From Pseudomonadota bacterium (GTDB taxonomy: Bacteria > Myxococcota_A > Polyangia > Haliangiales > Haliangiaceae): a stretch of DNA of 5,210 nucleotides. The notes beneath the pieces are model-generated. The model saw only the letters and a program-made list of their open reading frames with translations. It made no database searches and had not been told where the DNA came from. Where the stretch lies: the NCBI GenBank assembly GCA_023430775.1, contig JAEYYY010000476.1, positions 1 to 5,210 on the forward strand. Reading direction: 5' to 3'. This document shows, piece after piece, positions 1 through 5,161 of this stretch. Position 1 is the stretch's first letter; every line of letters starts with the position of its first letter. A program made the translations under genes and the position numbers.

Positions 1-1089
1 GGCCGGCACCGCGCCGACGCCGTGCAGGGTGGGAATCGGCTCGGCAAACTCTTCGAGCTCGCGCCGCTGCTCGTCGCTGAGGACCACCTCGACGCTGCTC
101 GGCTGGTCGAGCATGTCGAGCACGCGCTCGATCTCGCCGGTCGCGTCTTCCTTCCGGACCTGCGAGAACGCCCAGTGAACCCAGTCGAGGATCTCCTGGT
201 TGGTCGCGATCGCCTGCGTCGGGTGACCGTAGTCGATCAGCGCGCGCTGGAACGCACTCGCGCTCTGCCAGCGCAGCGCCGGATCGCGCTGCAGCGCGGT
301 CAGCACGATGCGATCGAGATCCGCCTCGACCTGCGAGTTGTGGCGCGACGGCGGTGGGATCGGCATCTCGAGGACCTTCGCCGTGGTCTCGAAGTCGTTG
401 GTGCCGGAGAACAGCTTCCGCCCGGTCAGTAGCTCGTGGGCGATCACGCCGATGCCGAACACGTCGGCGCGCAGGTCGAGCTGGTTCGAGCCGAGGTACT
501 CGGGCGCGATGTAATCGAACTTGCCCTTGATCGTGAGGCCGGTGAGCGGGGTGTCGGAGAGCTGCTGCTTGCCGGTGACCTTCGCGATGCCGAAGTCGAG
601 CAGCTTCACGATCCCGGTGTTCGAGATCACGATGTTCGACGGCGACACGTCGCGATGGATGATGCCGAGCGGCTTGCCGTCGTCGCCGAGGCGGTTGTGC
701 GCGTAATCGAGCGCCTCGCAGATCTGGAGCAGGATGCCGAGCGTGATCCGGATCGGAATCGCACCGGCGGCGAGCTGGCACTGGCGCATCACCTGGGCGA
801 GCGTCGGGCCGGGCACGTACTCCATCGCGATGAAGTAGACGTCCTTCGCTTTGCCGAGCTCGAAGGTCTGCGCGATGTTGCCGTGGTGGAGCGCGCTCGC
901 GAGCTGCGCCTCCCGGACGAATGCCTTCACCGTGTCGGGCTGCGTCGACAGGTGCGGGTGCAGTCGCTTGAGCGCGACCGGCTTCGAGAAGCCCTCGATC
1001 GTGCGGATCTCCGCGCGATGCACGGTGGCCATCCCACCCGTTCCGAGCTCTTCGTAGACCACATAAGGTCCGAACCGCTCGCGCGACAC
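1..1089 (-). CDS. Eukaryotic-type Ser/Thr protein kinase (3' end cut by window edge)
   Basis: This is a Hanks-type kinase that would transfer phosphate from ATP to Ser/Thr of unknown target proteins, probably in the cytoplasm. The reading frame is open for 363 codons to the left edge, so the C-terminus is missing. Visible motifs in order are the glycine loop GTGGMATV (16-23), the ATP-binding lysine in VALKRL (K41), helix-C glutamate in FVREAQLA (E60), catalytic loop HRDVSPSN (145-152, D147 and N152), DFG (165-167), APE (195-197) and ADVFGIGV (D213 region), then the helical end of the kinase fold (to about 285) and a non-catalytic segment. All catalytic residues are present, so it should be active. 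The start is GTG 1089: an in-frame TGA at 1102-1104 leaves no earlier start, and the next Met (M20) lies inside the glycine loop. A GAGGG lies only 1 base before the GTG, too close for an ideal ribosome site. It follows the 97-residue gene by 12 bases and is probably co-transcribed. HRDVSPSN is common in Myxococcota kinases. Confidence 0.95.
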   Translation of the reverse strand, partial: MSRERFGPYVVYEELGTGGMATVHRAEIRTIEGFSKPVALKRLHPHLSTQPDTVKAFVREAQLASALHHGNIAQTFELGKAKDVYFIAMEYVPGPTLAQVMRQCQLAAGAIPIRITLGILLQICEALDYAHNRLGDDGKPLGIIHRDVSPSNIVISNTGIVKLLDFGIAKVTGKQQLSDTPLTGLTIKGKFDYIAPEYLGSNQLDLRADVFGIGVIAHELLTGRKLFSGTNDFETTAKVLEMPIPPPSRHNSQVEADLDRIVLTALQRDPALRWQSASAFQRALIDYGHPTQAIATNQEILDWVHWAFSQVRKEDATGEIERVLDMLDQPSSVEVVLSDEQRRELEEFAEPIPTLHGVGAVPA

Positions 1090-1101
1090 GCCCTCAGCGT
1101 A

Positions 1102-1395
1102 TCAGCCGCGGCGGCTGAACGTCGCCGTCTGCGCCAGATGCTTGTTGCGTTCTAGCCAGCGGGTCAGATCGCGTGCCACCACGTCAGATGGGTGCGCGAT
1201 GTCGCCGGTCATCAACGCGTAGACCGTCGCGAGCGCGGTCTCGATCGCCTGCCGGAGCAGCGGGTTCTCGTGCGGTCCGAGGTTGGCCAGCGCTTCCTCG
1301 AGCTCGTCCTTGCGAGCGAACACTCGCGCGGCGAGCGGCTGGCCGCGGGTCGCATCCGTGCTGTTTTCGATCTTGCAGTCGAGTACGCCGGCCAT
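1102..1395 (-). CDS. Small helical protein of unknown function, 97 residues
   Basis: I do not recognise a named family. The product is soluble, without signal peptide or membrane segment. The centre (about residues 27-64, from ARKDELEEALANL to ETALATVYALMTGD) and the end (about 70-90, VVARDLTRWLERNKHLA) read as amphipathic helices. A single Cys (C7) sits near the N-terminus. The start ATG 1395 has GGAG two bases upstream, close but usable; no better start exists. It lies 31 bases after the CoA-binding gene and 12 bases before the kinase start, on the same strand, which favours one operon. Its stop TGA is in the same frame as the kinase. A role as adaptor or regulator of the kinase is only a guess from position. 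The reality of the gene rests on tight spacing, sensible composition and the lack of a better frame on either strand. Confidence 0.8.
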   Translation of the reverse strand: MAGVLDCKIENSTDATRGQPLAARVFARKDELEEALANLGPHENPLLRQAIETALATVYALMTGDIAHPSDVVARDLTRWLERNKHLAQTATFSRRG

Positions 1396-1426
1396 GACTC
1401 CGGAAGGAGCACTCGCCGTGCCAGCG

Positions 1427-1861
1427 TCAGGGGCGCACGGTGGGCGTGCGAAGTCCCAGTCGCTGATGGTCCGCGAGGGTGCAGCGGTTCTGGATCACCT
1501 CGATCCCGGCCGCCTCGAGGATCTTCGCCGCCTCGTCGTTGCGGATGCCGAGCTGGAACCAGACGTAGCGTGGGCGCGGACGCATCGCGAGGATGTCTTC
1601 GACGTGCGCCCCGATCGCCTCGGAGCGCCGGAACACGTCGACGAGATCGACGGGCTCGGTGATCTCGGCGAGCGTGGCGCGCACGCGTTCCCCGAACAGG
1701 GTCTGCCCCGAAAAGCTCGGGTTGACCCCGATCACCCGGTAGCCCTCGTCGTGCAGATACTCGGGGACGTAGAACGCGGCCTTTTCCGGCTCGACGTGAA
1801 TCCCGAGCACCGCGATCGTCGGCGAGTTTTGGAGGATCTCGCGCAGCCGAGCGTCGTCCAT
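1427..1861 (-). CDS. CoA-binding domain protein, YccU family
   Basis: A 144-residue single-domain protein with a Rossmann-like CoA-binding fold (CoA_binding_2 type, like E. coli YccU). Family marks seen: strand and loop TIAVLGIHVEPEK (15-27), GYRVIGVNP (40-48), EPVDLVDVFRRSE (69-81), VWFQLGIRNDEAA (100-112) and the closing NRC (125-127). Known members bind coenzyme A; no enzymatic reaction is established for the single-domain form. The first loop reads GIHVEPEKAAFYVP where many relatives have GLS followed by a Pro-Arg-Pro-Ser-like stretch, so ligand contacts could differ. I chose ATG 1861 because homologous sequence begins directly there and the length suits the family. The frame stays open to 2086 upstream, but that part is Arg/Pro-rich and overlaps the divergent lipoprotein gene. 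An AGGG touches the ATG, so the ribosome site is poor. It is the first gene of the probable three-gene minus-strand operon. Confidence 0.93.
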   Translation of the reverse strand: MDDARLREILQNSPTIAVLGIHVEPEKAAFYVPEYLHDEGYRVIGVNPSFSGQTLFGERVRATLAEITEPVDLVDVFRRSEAIGAHVEDILAMRPRPRYVWFQLGIRNDEAAKILEAAGIEVIQNRCTLADHQRLGLRTPTVRP

Positions 1862-1908
1862 CCCTGAGGAATAGCACCCGGACTCGCTTCGTTGCATAGT
1901 CCGGCTCC
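1862..1908. promoter_or_regulatory. Divergent intergenic gap, likely holding or overlapping two promoters
   Basis: These 47 bases separate two divergent start codons, so promoters for both the minus-strand operon and the lipoprotein gene should lie here or inside the neighbouring coding ends. The only weak box for the plus strand is CATAGT at 1895-1900 (4 of 6 matches to the sigma-70 -10 box), without a credible -35. No clear purine-rich ribosome site precedes ATG 1909. The gap is too short for two fully separate promoters with leaders. Position is the main support. Confidence 0.3.
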
Positions 1909-3261
1909 ATGCGTCACCTGTGGTTTGTCGTCGTCGCCCTCGCGGCTTGTGGAAACGATTCAGCGAAGGGCACTGGTTCCGCCAGTCCGACGACGCCGAC
2001 GGCGCCCAGCGTCGCCGACAAGGCGCCGGTCGTCGACAACAAGGCGCCCGCACCGCAGCCCACGCCCGAGCCGCCGCCGGCACCACCGCCCGTGAAGGAC
2101 GAGCCCGTCGCCGTCGTCGGTCACGACTTCACCGAGGTCGGCAAGACGCTCGCGATCGTCGGGGCCTGCCTCCCCGGCCCCGTGCCGGAGGGCTACTCCG
2201 AGAAGCTGATCGCGGACCACTGCAAGAAGGTCAACAAGATCCAGGACGAGTACGTCGAGAAGTGGGTGAAGCTCGCGAAGCCGTTCTTCGCCGAGCGCGT
2301 GCCCGCGAACGCGTCGAAGAAGGTGGTCTATCCGTTCTCGGGTGGCGACCTGTCGACGGCGCTGACCGTGTATCCCGACGCCGACGAGATCACGACGATG
2401 TCGCTCGAGCCGGCCGGTGATCCACGGACGCTGCAGGCGCTCAACGATGCCGCGACCAAGCCGGGCACCACGAAGGATGGCAAGCCCACCAAGCCGTCGC
2501 CGGCGGCCAAGCAAGCGCTCGACAAGGCGCTCGGGACCGTTCGCTACGAGCTCGACTTCCTCTATCGCGTGAACTTCTCGAACACGCGCAACATGATGGA
2601 CGCCATGCGCTCGGGCACGCTGCCGACGCAGCTGATCTTCAGCCTGTCGGCGTTGAAGGTTCACGGCTACGAGATCGCGTCGCTCCGCTACTTCACCCTC
2701 AACGAGGACGGCTCGATCAAGTACCTCACCGACGAGGACCTCGCGAACGCGCCCGATCCGCTGAGCGGCGTCGGCGACGGGCGCGTCACCGAGAAGCGCA
2801 ACCGCATCTTCTCGAACTCGGAGATCCGGTTCCGCAAGCCGGGCGGCAAGATCCAGATCCATCGCCAGATCCGCCAGGACCTCTCCGACAAGGAGCTGGC
2901 CAAGGACCCGCGCGTCCTCAAGCACCTCGAGGCGAAGGGCGCGATCGTGTCGATGACCAAGGCGGCGAGCTATCTGCTGTCGTGGGACTCGTTCGCGACG
3001 ATGCGCAACTACCTCATCAACCACACGTCGTGGATGGCCTCCGATGCGACGGGTGTGGCGCCGAAGTGGGGCACGCCGGCGGGCTTCGAGTACGAGACCT
3101 ACGGCACGTTCCGCGCGGCGCACCTCGATAGTGGCAACGGCGTGTCGCAGAACTGGCGCGAGCTGTTCGCGTCGCAGGAGAAGCGAAAGCTCGCCTTTCG
3201 GTTCGGCTACTACGACAAGGACACCAGGGATCACCTGGTGATCATGAAGAAGAAGAGCTGA
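1909..3261 (+). CDS. Lipoprotein of unknown function with Pro-rich linker, 450 residues
   Basis: The N-terminus MRHLWFVVVALAAC is a very short lipoprotein signal: basic start (R2, H3), hydrophobic core 4-13, lipobox LAAC with the lipidated Cys at 14. Gly at +2 does not match the Asp retention rule known from enterics, so the outer membrane is the more likely site. Residues 15-66 form a flexible Ser/Thr/Pro/Ala linker with a repeated heptad (VADKAPV, VDNKAPA) and a Pro run (51-61). A globular part of about 380 residues follows, with recognisable stretches VVYPFSGGDLSTALTVYPDADEI (139-161), MSLEPAGDPR (164-173), SALKVHGYEIASLRYF (247-262) and KIQIHRQIRQDLSD (314-327). Two further Cys (C87, C105) could form a disulfide. 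I recognise no enzyme motif; the YPFSGGD plus TVYPDADEI pattern resembles uncharacterised bacterial proteins, from memory only. It is transcribed away from the CoA-binding gene; the next gene follows 90 bases later on the same strand. Confidence 0.92.
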   Translation: MRHLWFVVVALAACGNDSAKGTGSASPTTPTAPSVADKAPVVDNKAPAPQPTPEPPPAPPPVKDEPVAVVGHDFTEVGKTLAIVGACLPGPVPEGYSEKLIADHCKKVNKIQDEYVEKWVKLAKPFFAERVPANASKKVVYPFSGGDLSTALTVYPDADEITTMSLEPAGDPRTLQALNDAATKPGTTKDGKPTKPSPAAKQALDKALGTVRYELDFLYRVNFSNTRNMMDAMRSGTLPTQLIFSLSALKVHGYEIASLRYFTLNEDGSIKYLTDEDLANAPDPLSGVGDGRVTEKRNRIFSNSEIRFRKPGGKIQIHRQIRQDLSDKELAKDPRVLKHLEAKGAIVSMTKAASYLLSWDSFATMRNYLINHTSWMASDATGVAPKWGTPAGFEYETYGTFRAAHLDSGNGVSQNWRELFASQEKRKLAFRFGYYDKDTRDHLVIMKKKS

Positions 3262-3268
3262 CGCTCCC

Positions 3269-3289
3269 GCCGATGTAGGACGCGTCGGC
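3269..3289 (+). terminator. Weak stem-loop just after the lipoprotein gene
   Basis: GCCGATG (3269-3275) can pair with CGTCGGC (3283-3289), giving 7 pairs including one G-U, around a 7-base loop. It lies 8 bases after the stop codon. No T-run follows, so it is not a classical intrinsic terminator. It could still pause polymerase or protect the 3' end. In DNA this GC-rich, chance stems of this size are common. Confidence 0.25.
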
Positions 3290-3351
3290 ACAATCAGAAC
3301 GTCGCCACCGATCCCTGCAGCCGTTCGCGCGAGCGACTAGCATCGTCGGTC

Positions 3352-4341
3352 ATGGTGGCTGCTGCGTGTCCACGCTGCGCGAGCGTGGTCGCCTTGCACG
3401 AGGGTCGTCCGTTCGTCACCGCGACCGGCACCGTCGAGCTGTGGCATCTCGCGTGCTGGAAGCTGAAAGACGTTCCGGTTGTCGAGCCGGAGCCGATGCC
3501 TCTGCCCGTCACGATCGCCGCGCCGATCGCGAAGCGACGCGACGGAGCGCGGCGGGCGCGCGTCGTCATCGCGGCGGCCGGCTCCTGCGTGCTCGCATTC
3601 GGTGTCATCGCATCGCGCGCCCTCGCGGATGGCGGTGACGACCTGTCGGCCACCCAGCCCGCGGTCGAGGTCGCGATCGTCGAGGCGACCTCGCTGCGTG
3701 CCCGTCACGCGGAGCGCGAGATCGCGCCACCGAAGCCGGCGCGCGTGCAGCGGCTCGAGGATCAGTTCCCGATCCCCGAGCTCGCCGACAAGCCACTCGA
3801 CGAGACCTTCACGACGCTGCGCGGCTGGATCCATCCGATCACCGGCGCCGACGAGCTCTATCCCGGCAACCAGGCGCGGCACTTCGGTGCCGGTCGCCAC
3901 GGTGTCGATCGTGCCGAGTGCGGTGGTGGCCACTGCGGTGCCGACCTCGACGGCCCCAAGGGTCGTGCGCTGGTCGCCGTCGCCGCCGGCATCCTGATCA
4001 CCGTCGAGCGTCGCGAGCTCGGCAGTGATGGTCGCAGCGGCCGGTTCGTGCGCATCCAGCACGAGGACGGCTCGCTGACCACGTACATGCACATGGACTC
4101 GATCGACGAGCTGCTACAGCCCGGCGATCGGGTGCGCGCGGGTCAATACATTGGCGACCTCGGCGATTCCGCGGTGCCCGGTGCACCGCACCTGCACTTC
4201 GCCCTCGAGGTGCCGCGTCATCCCGGCTCGCGCGACACCACCTTCGGTGCCACTCGCTTCGTCGATCCGGCGCCGTTCCTGGTGCGTGCAACGATCGTCG
4301 AGACGGCCGAGCGCCGCCACGCGCAGAAGCCCGCGTTCTGA
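3352..4341 (+). CDS. Membrane-anchored M23 (LytM-type) peptidase with N-terminal LIM-like zinc module
   Basis: A 329-residue protein in three parts. First, residues 6-35 carry C6-x2-C9-x22-H32-x2-C35, with WHLACW at the end, the spacing of the first zinc module of LIM domains. Second, after a basic stretch (KRRDGARRAR, 61-70) comes one hydrophobic segment (71-92) ending in ALA before Asp93, readable as a membrane anchor or a cleavable signal. The basic side implies the zinc module is cytoplasmic and the rest periplasmic. Third, residues about 155-310 form an M23 domain: H194-C-G-A-D198 (HxGxD), PKGRALVAVAAGIL (202-215), YMHMD with H247, PGDRVRAGQYIGDLGDS (257-273) and HLHF with H280/H282. Ligands H194, D198, H282 and catalytic-type H247 are all present, so it is probably an active zinc endopeptidase cutting peptidoglycan cross-bridges. 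C190 and C195 flank the metal ligand, an unusual local feature. The start ATG 3352 has no clear ribosome site. Its stop overlaps the next gene's ATG. Confidence 0.93.
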   Translation: MVAAACPRCASVVALHEGRPFVTATGTVELWHLACWKLKDVPVVEPEPMPLPVTIAAPIAKRRDGARRARVVIAAAGSCVLAFGVIASRALADGGDDLSATQPAVEVAIVEATSLRARHAEREIAPPKPARVQRLEDQFPIPELADKPLDETFTTLRGWIHPITGADELYPGNQARHFGAGRHGVDRAECGGGHCGADLDGPKGRALVAVAAGILITVERRELGSDGRSGRFVRIQHEDGSLTTYMHMDSIDELLQPGDRVRAGQYIGDLGDSAVPGAPHLHFALEVPRHPGSRDTTFGATRFVDPAPFLVRATIVETAERRHAQKPAF

Positions 4342-4718
4342 TGGCTTGCGACCCGGCGCTCGAGGCCGACTTCGCGGCGTCATGGGAGCGGATGATCGCG
4401 TTCTACGATGACTTCTTGAAGGATGCGGCCTGGGGCTGGCTCGCGCGGATGCGAGACCTGGTCGTGCGCCTTCGCGATGCCGGCTACAACCGCACGCTGC
4501 GCGCGGGGCAGAGCATGACGACGTTCATGGTCTCGCGCTCGCGCGATCACGGCCTCAGGCCGGAGCAGCCGAGTCTCGCACTGACGCCGCAACGCGAGCT
4601 GATCACCGTCGTGCCGAATCACTTTGCGGGCGATCGTCACTTCACGATCTCGTACGGTGATCTCGATCCGTTGCTGCTCGAGCTCCTCGACGCGCTCGAG
4701 CACATCCCGGTCGATTGA
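4341..4718 (+). CDS. Unknown 125-residue protein coupled to the M23 peptidase
   Basis: I do not recognise a family. The protein has no signal peptide or membrane segment and should be cytoplasmic. The first part (about 4-46) is helical and rich in aromatic residues (FYDDFLKDAAWGWLARM). The middle holds RAGQSMTTFMVSRSRDHGLR (54-73), the most motif-like stretch, followed by predicted strands ALTPQRELITVVPN (80-93) and HFTISYGD (100-107). A final acidic helix, LDPLLLELLDALEHI (108-122), ends it. The pattern suggests a small alpha/beta fold. ATG 4341 shares one base with the TGA of the peptidase (TGATG), so translation is likely coupled and the two proteins may be needed together. The product would stay in the cytoplasm, on the same side as the peptidase's zinc module. 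The stop TGA (4716-4718) abuts a minus-strand stop inside the palindrome TGATCA. Confidence 0.85.
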   Translation: MACDPALEADFAASWERMIAFYDDFLKDAAWGWLARMRDLVVRLRDAGYNRTLRAGQSMTTFMVSRSRDHGLRPEQPSLALTPQRELITVVPNHFAGDRHFTISYGDLDPLLLELLDALEHIPVD

Positions 4719-4826
4719 TCAACGGAGCTGTGGCGGTGGTGCCGGAATCGGTTCCGGCGCGGGCGCAGGCGCAGGTTCGGGCGCGGGAGCCGGCGCAGGA
4801 GCAGGAGCAGGGGCGTGCACTTGGTT
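4719..4826 (-). pseudogene. Remnant of a Pro/Ala-rich gene tail (no start)
   Basis: Read on the minus strand, this frame encodes alternating Ala-Pro with two Glu-Pro steps and ends PEPIPAPPPQLR then TGA (4721-4719). An in-frame TGA at 4829-4827 blocks the frame upstream. From GTG 4820 there are only 33 residues, all low complexity, so it is not a credible whole gene. It matches the tail of the partial gene at the right edge: both have PEP-I/M-PAPPP, a few residues, an Arg codon and TGATC. It is probably a duplicated or left-behind 3' end of that gene or a paralogue. The opposite strand is also open, as a Gly/Ala/Ser-rich run, so strand assignment relies on the conserved stop. Confidence 0.45.
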
Positions 4827-4853
4827 TCAAGTCCCGCACCCGGTTTCAAGTCC
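4823..4853. repeat. 12-base direct repeat, two copies 19 bases apart
   Basis: GGTTTCAAGTCC occurs at 4823-4834 and again, identical, at 4842-4853. The 19-base period places the copies on nearly the same DNA face within two helical turns, which would suit a dimeric regulator, but no gene start follows within useful range on the plus strand. It lies at the edge of the Pro/Ala-rich remnant. It could also be a simple small tandem duplication that has diverged after the first 12 bases. Confidence 0.6.
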
Positions 4854-5072
4854 GACTTAGTTGTTGCGCGATTTGCGCAACGTGTACGGCGCGTCGGACA
4901 GGAGCGCGCGATTTCGGTGCCGCGGCACACGGAATCACGAAGTCGACTCTGACGAGAATGTCGTTGTGTCCGAGAACCGGACAAAGAGATCTGGCTGCCT
5001 CGGGCCACCGATGACACGAATGTCGTGGTGGGCTTCGGCTTGTCCGAATGTGTTCGAGCAACCTGAGCGCGA
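4827..5072. other. Gene-free stretch of about 245 bases
   Basis: No convincing coding frame is seen on either strand: the open frames have unordered, Arg/Ser/Cys-rich translations, no recognisable domain and poor third-position bias. G+C is about 58-60 percent, below the coding parts of the window. It contains the second copy of a 12-base repeat, a perfect 7-base stem (4863-4881), a 6-base stem TGTCCG/CGGACA (4967-4972 with 4978-4983), two related 18-base units (4951-4968 and 5013-5030) and an imperfect palindrome (5040-5061). No promoter or RNA gene is recognised. Confidence 0.6.
4863..4881. other. Perfect inverted repeat / small hairpin
   Basis: GTTGCGC (4863-4869) and GCGCAAC (4875-4881) form a perfect 7-base stem with a 5-base loop (GATTT). 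No T-run follows on either strand, so a classical intrinsic terminator is unlikely. It lies about 145 bases beyond the 125-residue gene and could be a regulator site or a 3'-end structure. Support is the symmetry alone. Confidence 0.35.
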
Positions 5073-5161
5073 TCAGTGGAACAGCATCAGGCTATTTGGC
5101 GGCGGAGCCGGCTACGCGCGATCAGCGGAACAGCATCATGCTATTCGGCGGCGGAGCCGGC
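5069..5161. repeat. Two tandem 49-base units duplicating a gene's stop region
   Basis: The first 44 bases of the unit at 5069-5112 match those at 5118-5161 with 3 mismatches; the unit period is 49 bases. On the minus strand each unit encodes the same gene end: PAPPPNSLMLFH then TGA (5075-5073) in the left copy, PAPPPNSMMLFR then TGA (5124-5122) in the right copy. The left copy is closed upstream by TAG at 5114-5112, so it encodes only 12 residues and is a remnant. Differences are one silent Pro codon change, Leu/Met and His/Arg. Confidence 0.85.

Noticed and set aside
436..1155. Long plus-strand open frame opposite the kinase
   Set aside because: Its translation is Arg/Glu/Val-rich without domains, and the opposite strand encodes a kinase with every catalytic motif. 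Long antisense frames are expected in high-GC coding DNA.
1427..2086. Longer 219-codon version of the CoA-binding gene
   Set aside because: The extra 75 residues are Arg/Pro/Ser-rich, overlap the divergent lipoprotein gene and lie outside the family's usual length. ATG 1861 is preferred.
1960..3291. 443-codon minus-strand open frame opposite the lipoprotein gene
   Set aside because: Composition is Arg/Val/Leu/Gly-rich and repetitive, as for the antisense of GC-biased codons. The plus strand has a lipobox and ordered sequence.
3898..3909. RHGVD (182-186) as the M23 metal-binding motif
   Set aside because: The His is three rather than four residues before the Asp. H194-C-G-A-D198 has the correct HxGxD spacing and is followed by the expected PKGRALVAV stretch.
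4624..4860. Plus-strand Gly/Ala/Ser-rich frame as a silk-like or PE-PGRS-like protein
   Set aside because: Its first third is the shadow of the 125-residue gene and the Gly run is the complement of the Pro/Ala tail. The conserved stop in three copies favours the minus strand.
4846..5061. 71-codon minus-strand frame in the gene-free stretch
   Set aside because: No domain, no ribosome site, weak third-position bias and overlap with several small repeats.
5069..5161. CRISPR array
   Set aside because: Only two adjacent units without proper spacers, and the repeat encodes a gene end. No cas gene is nearby.
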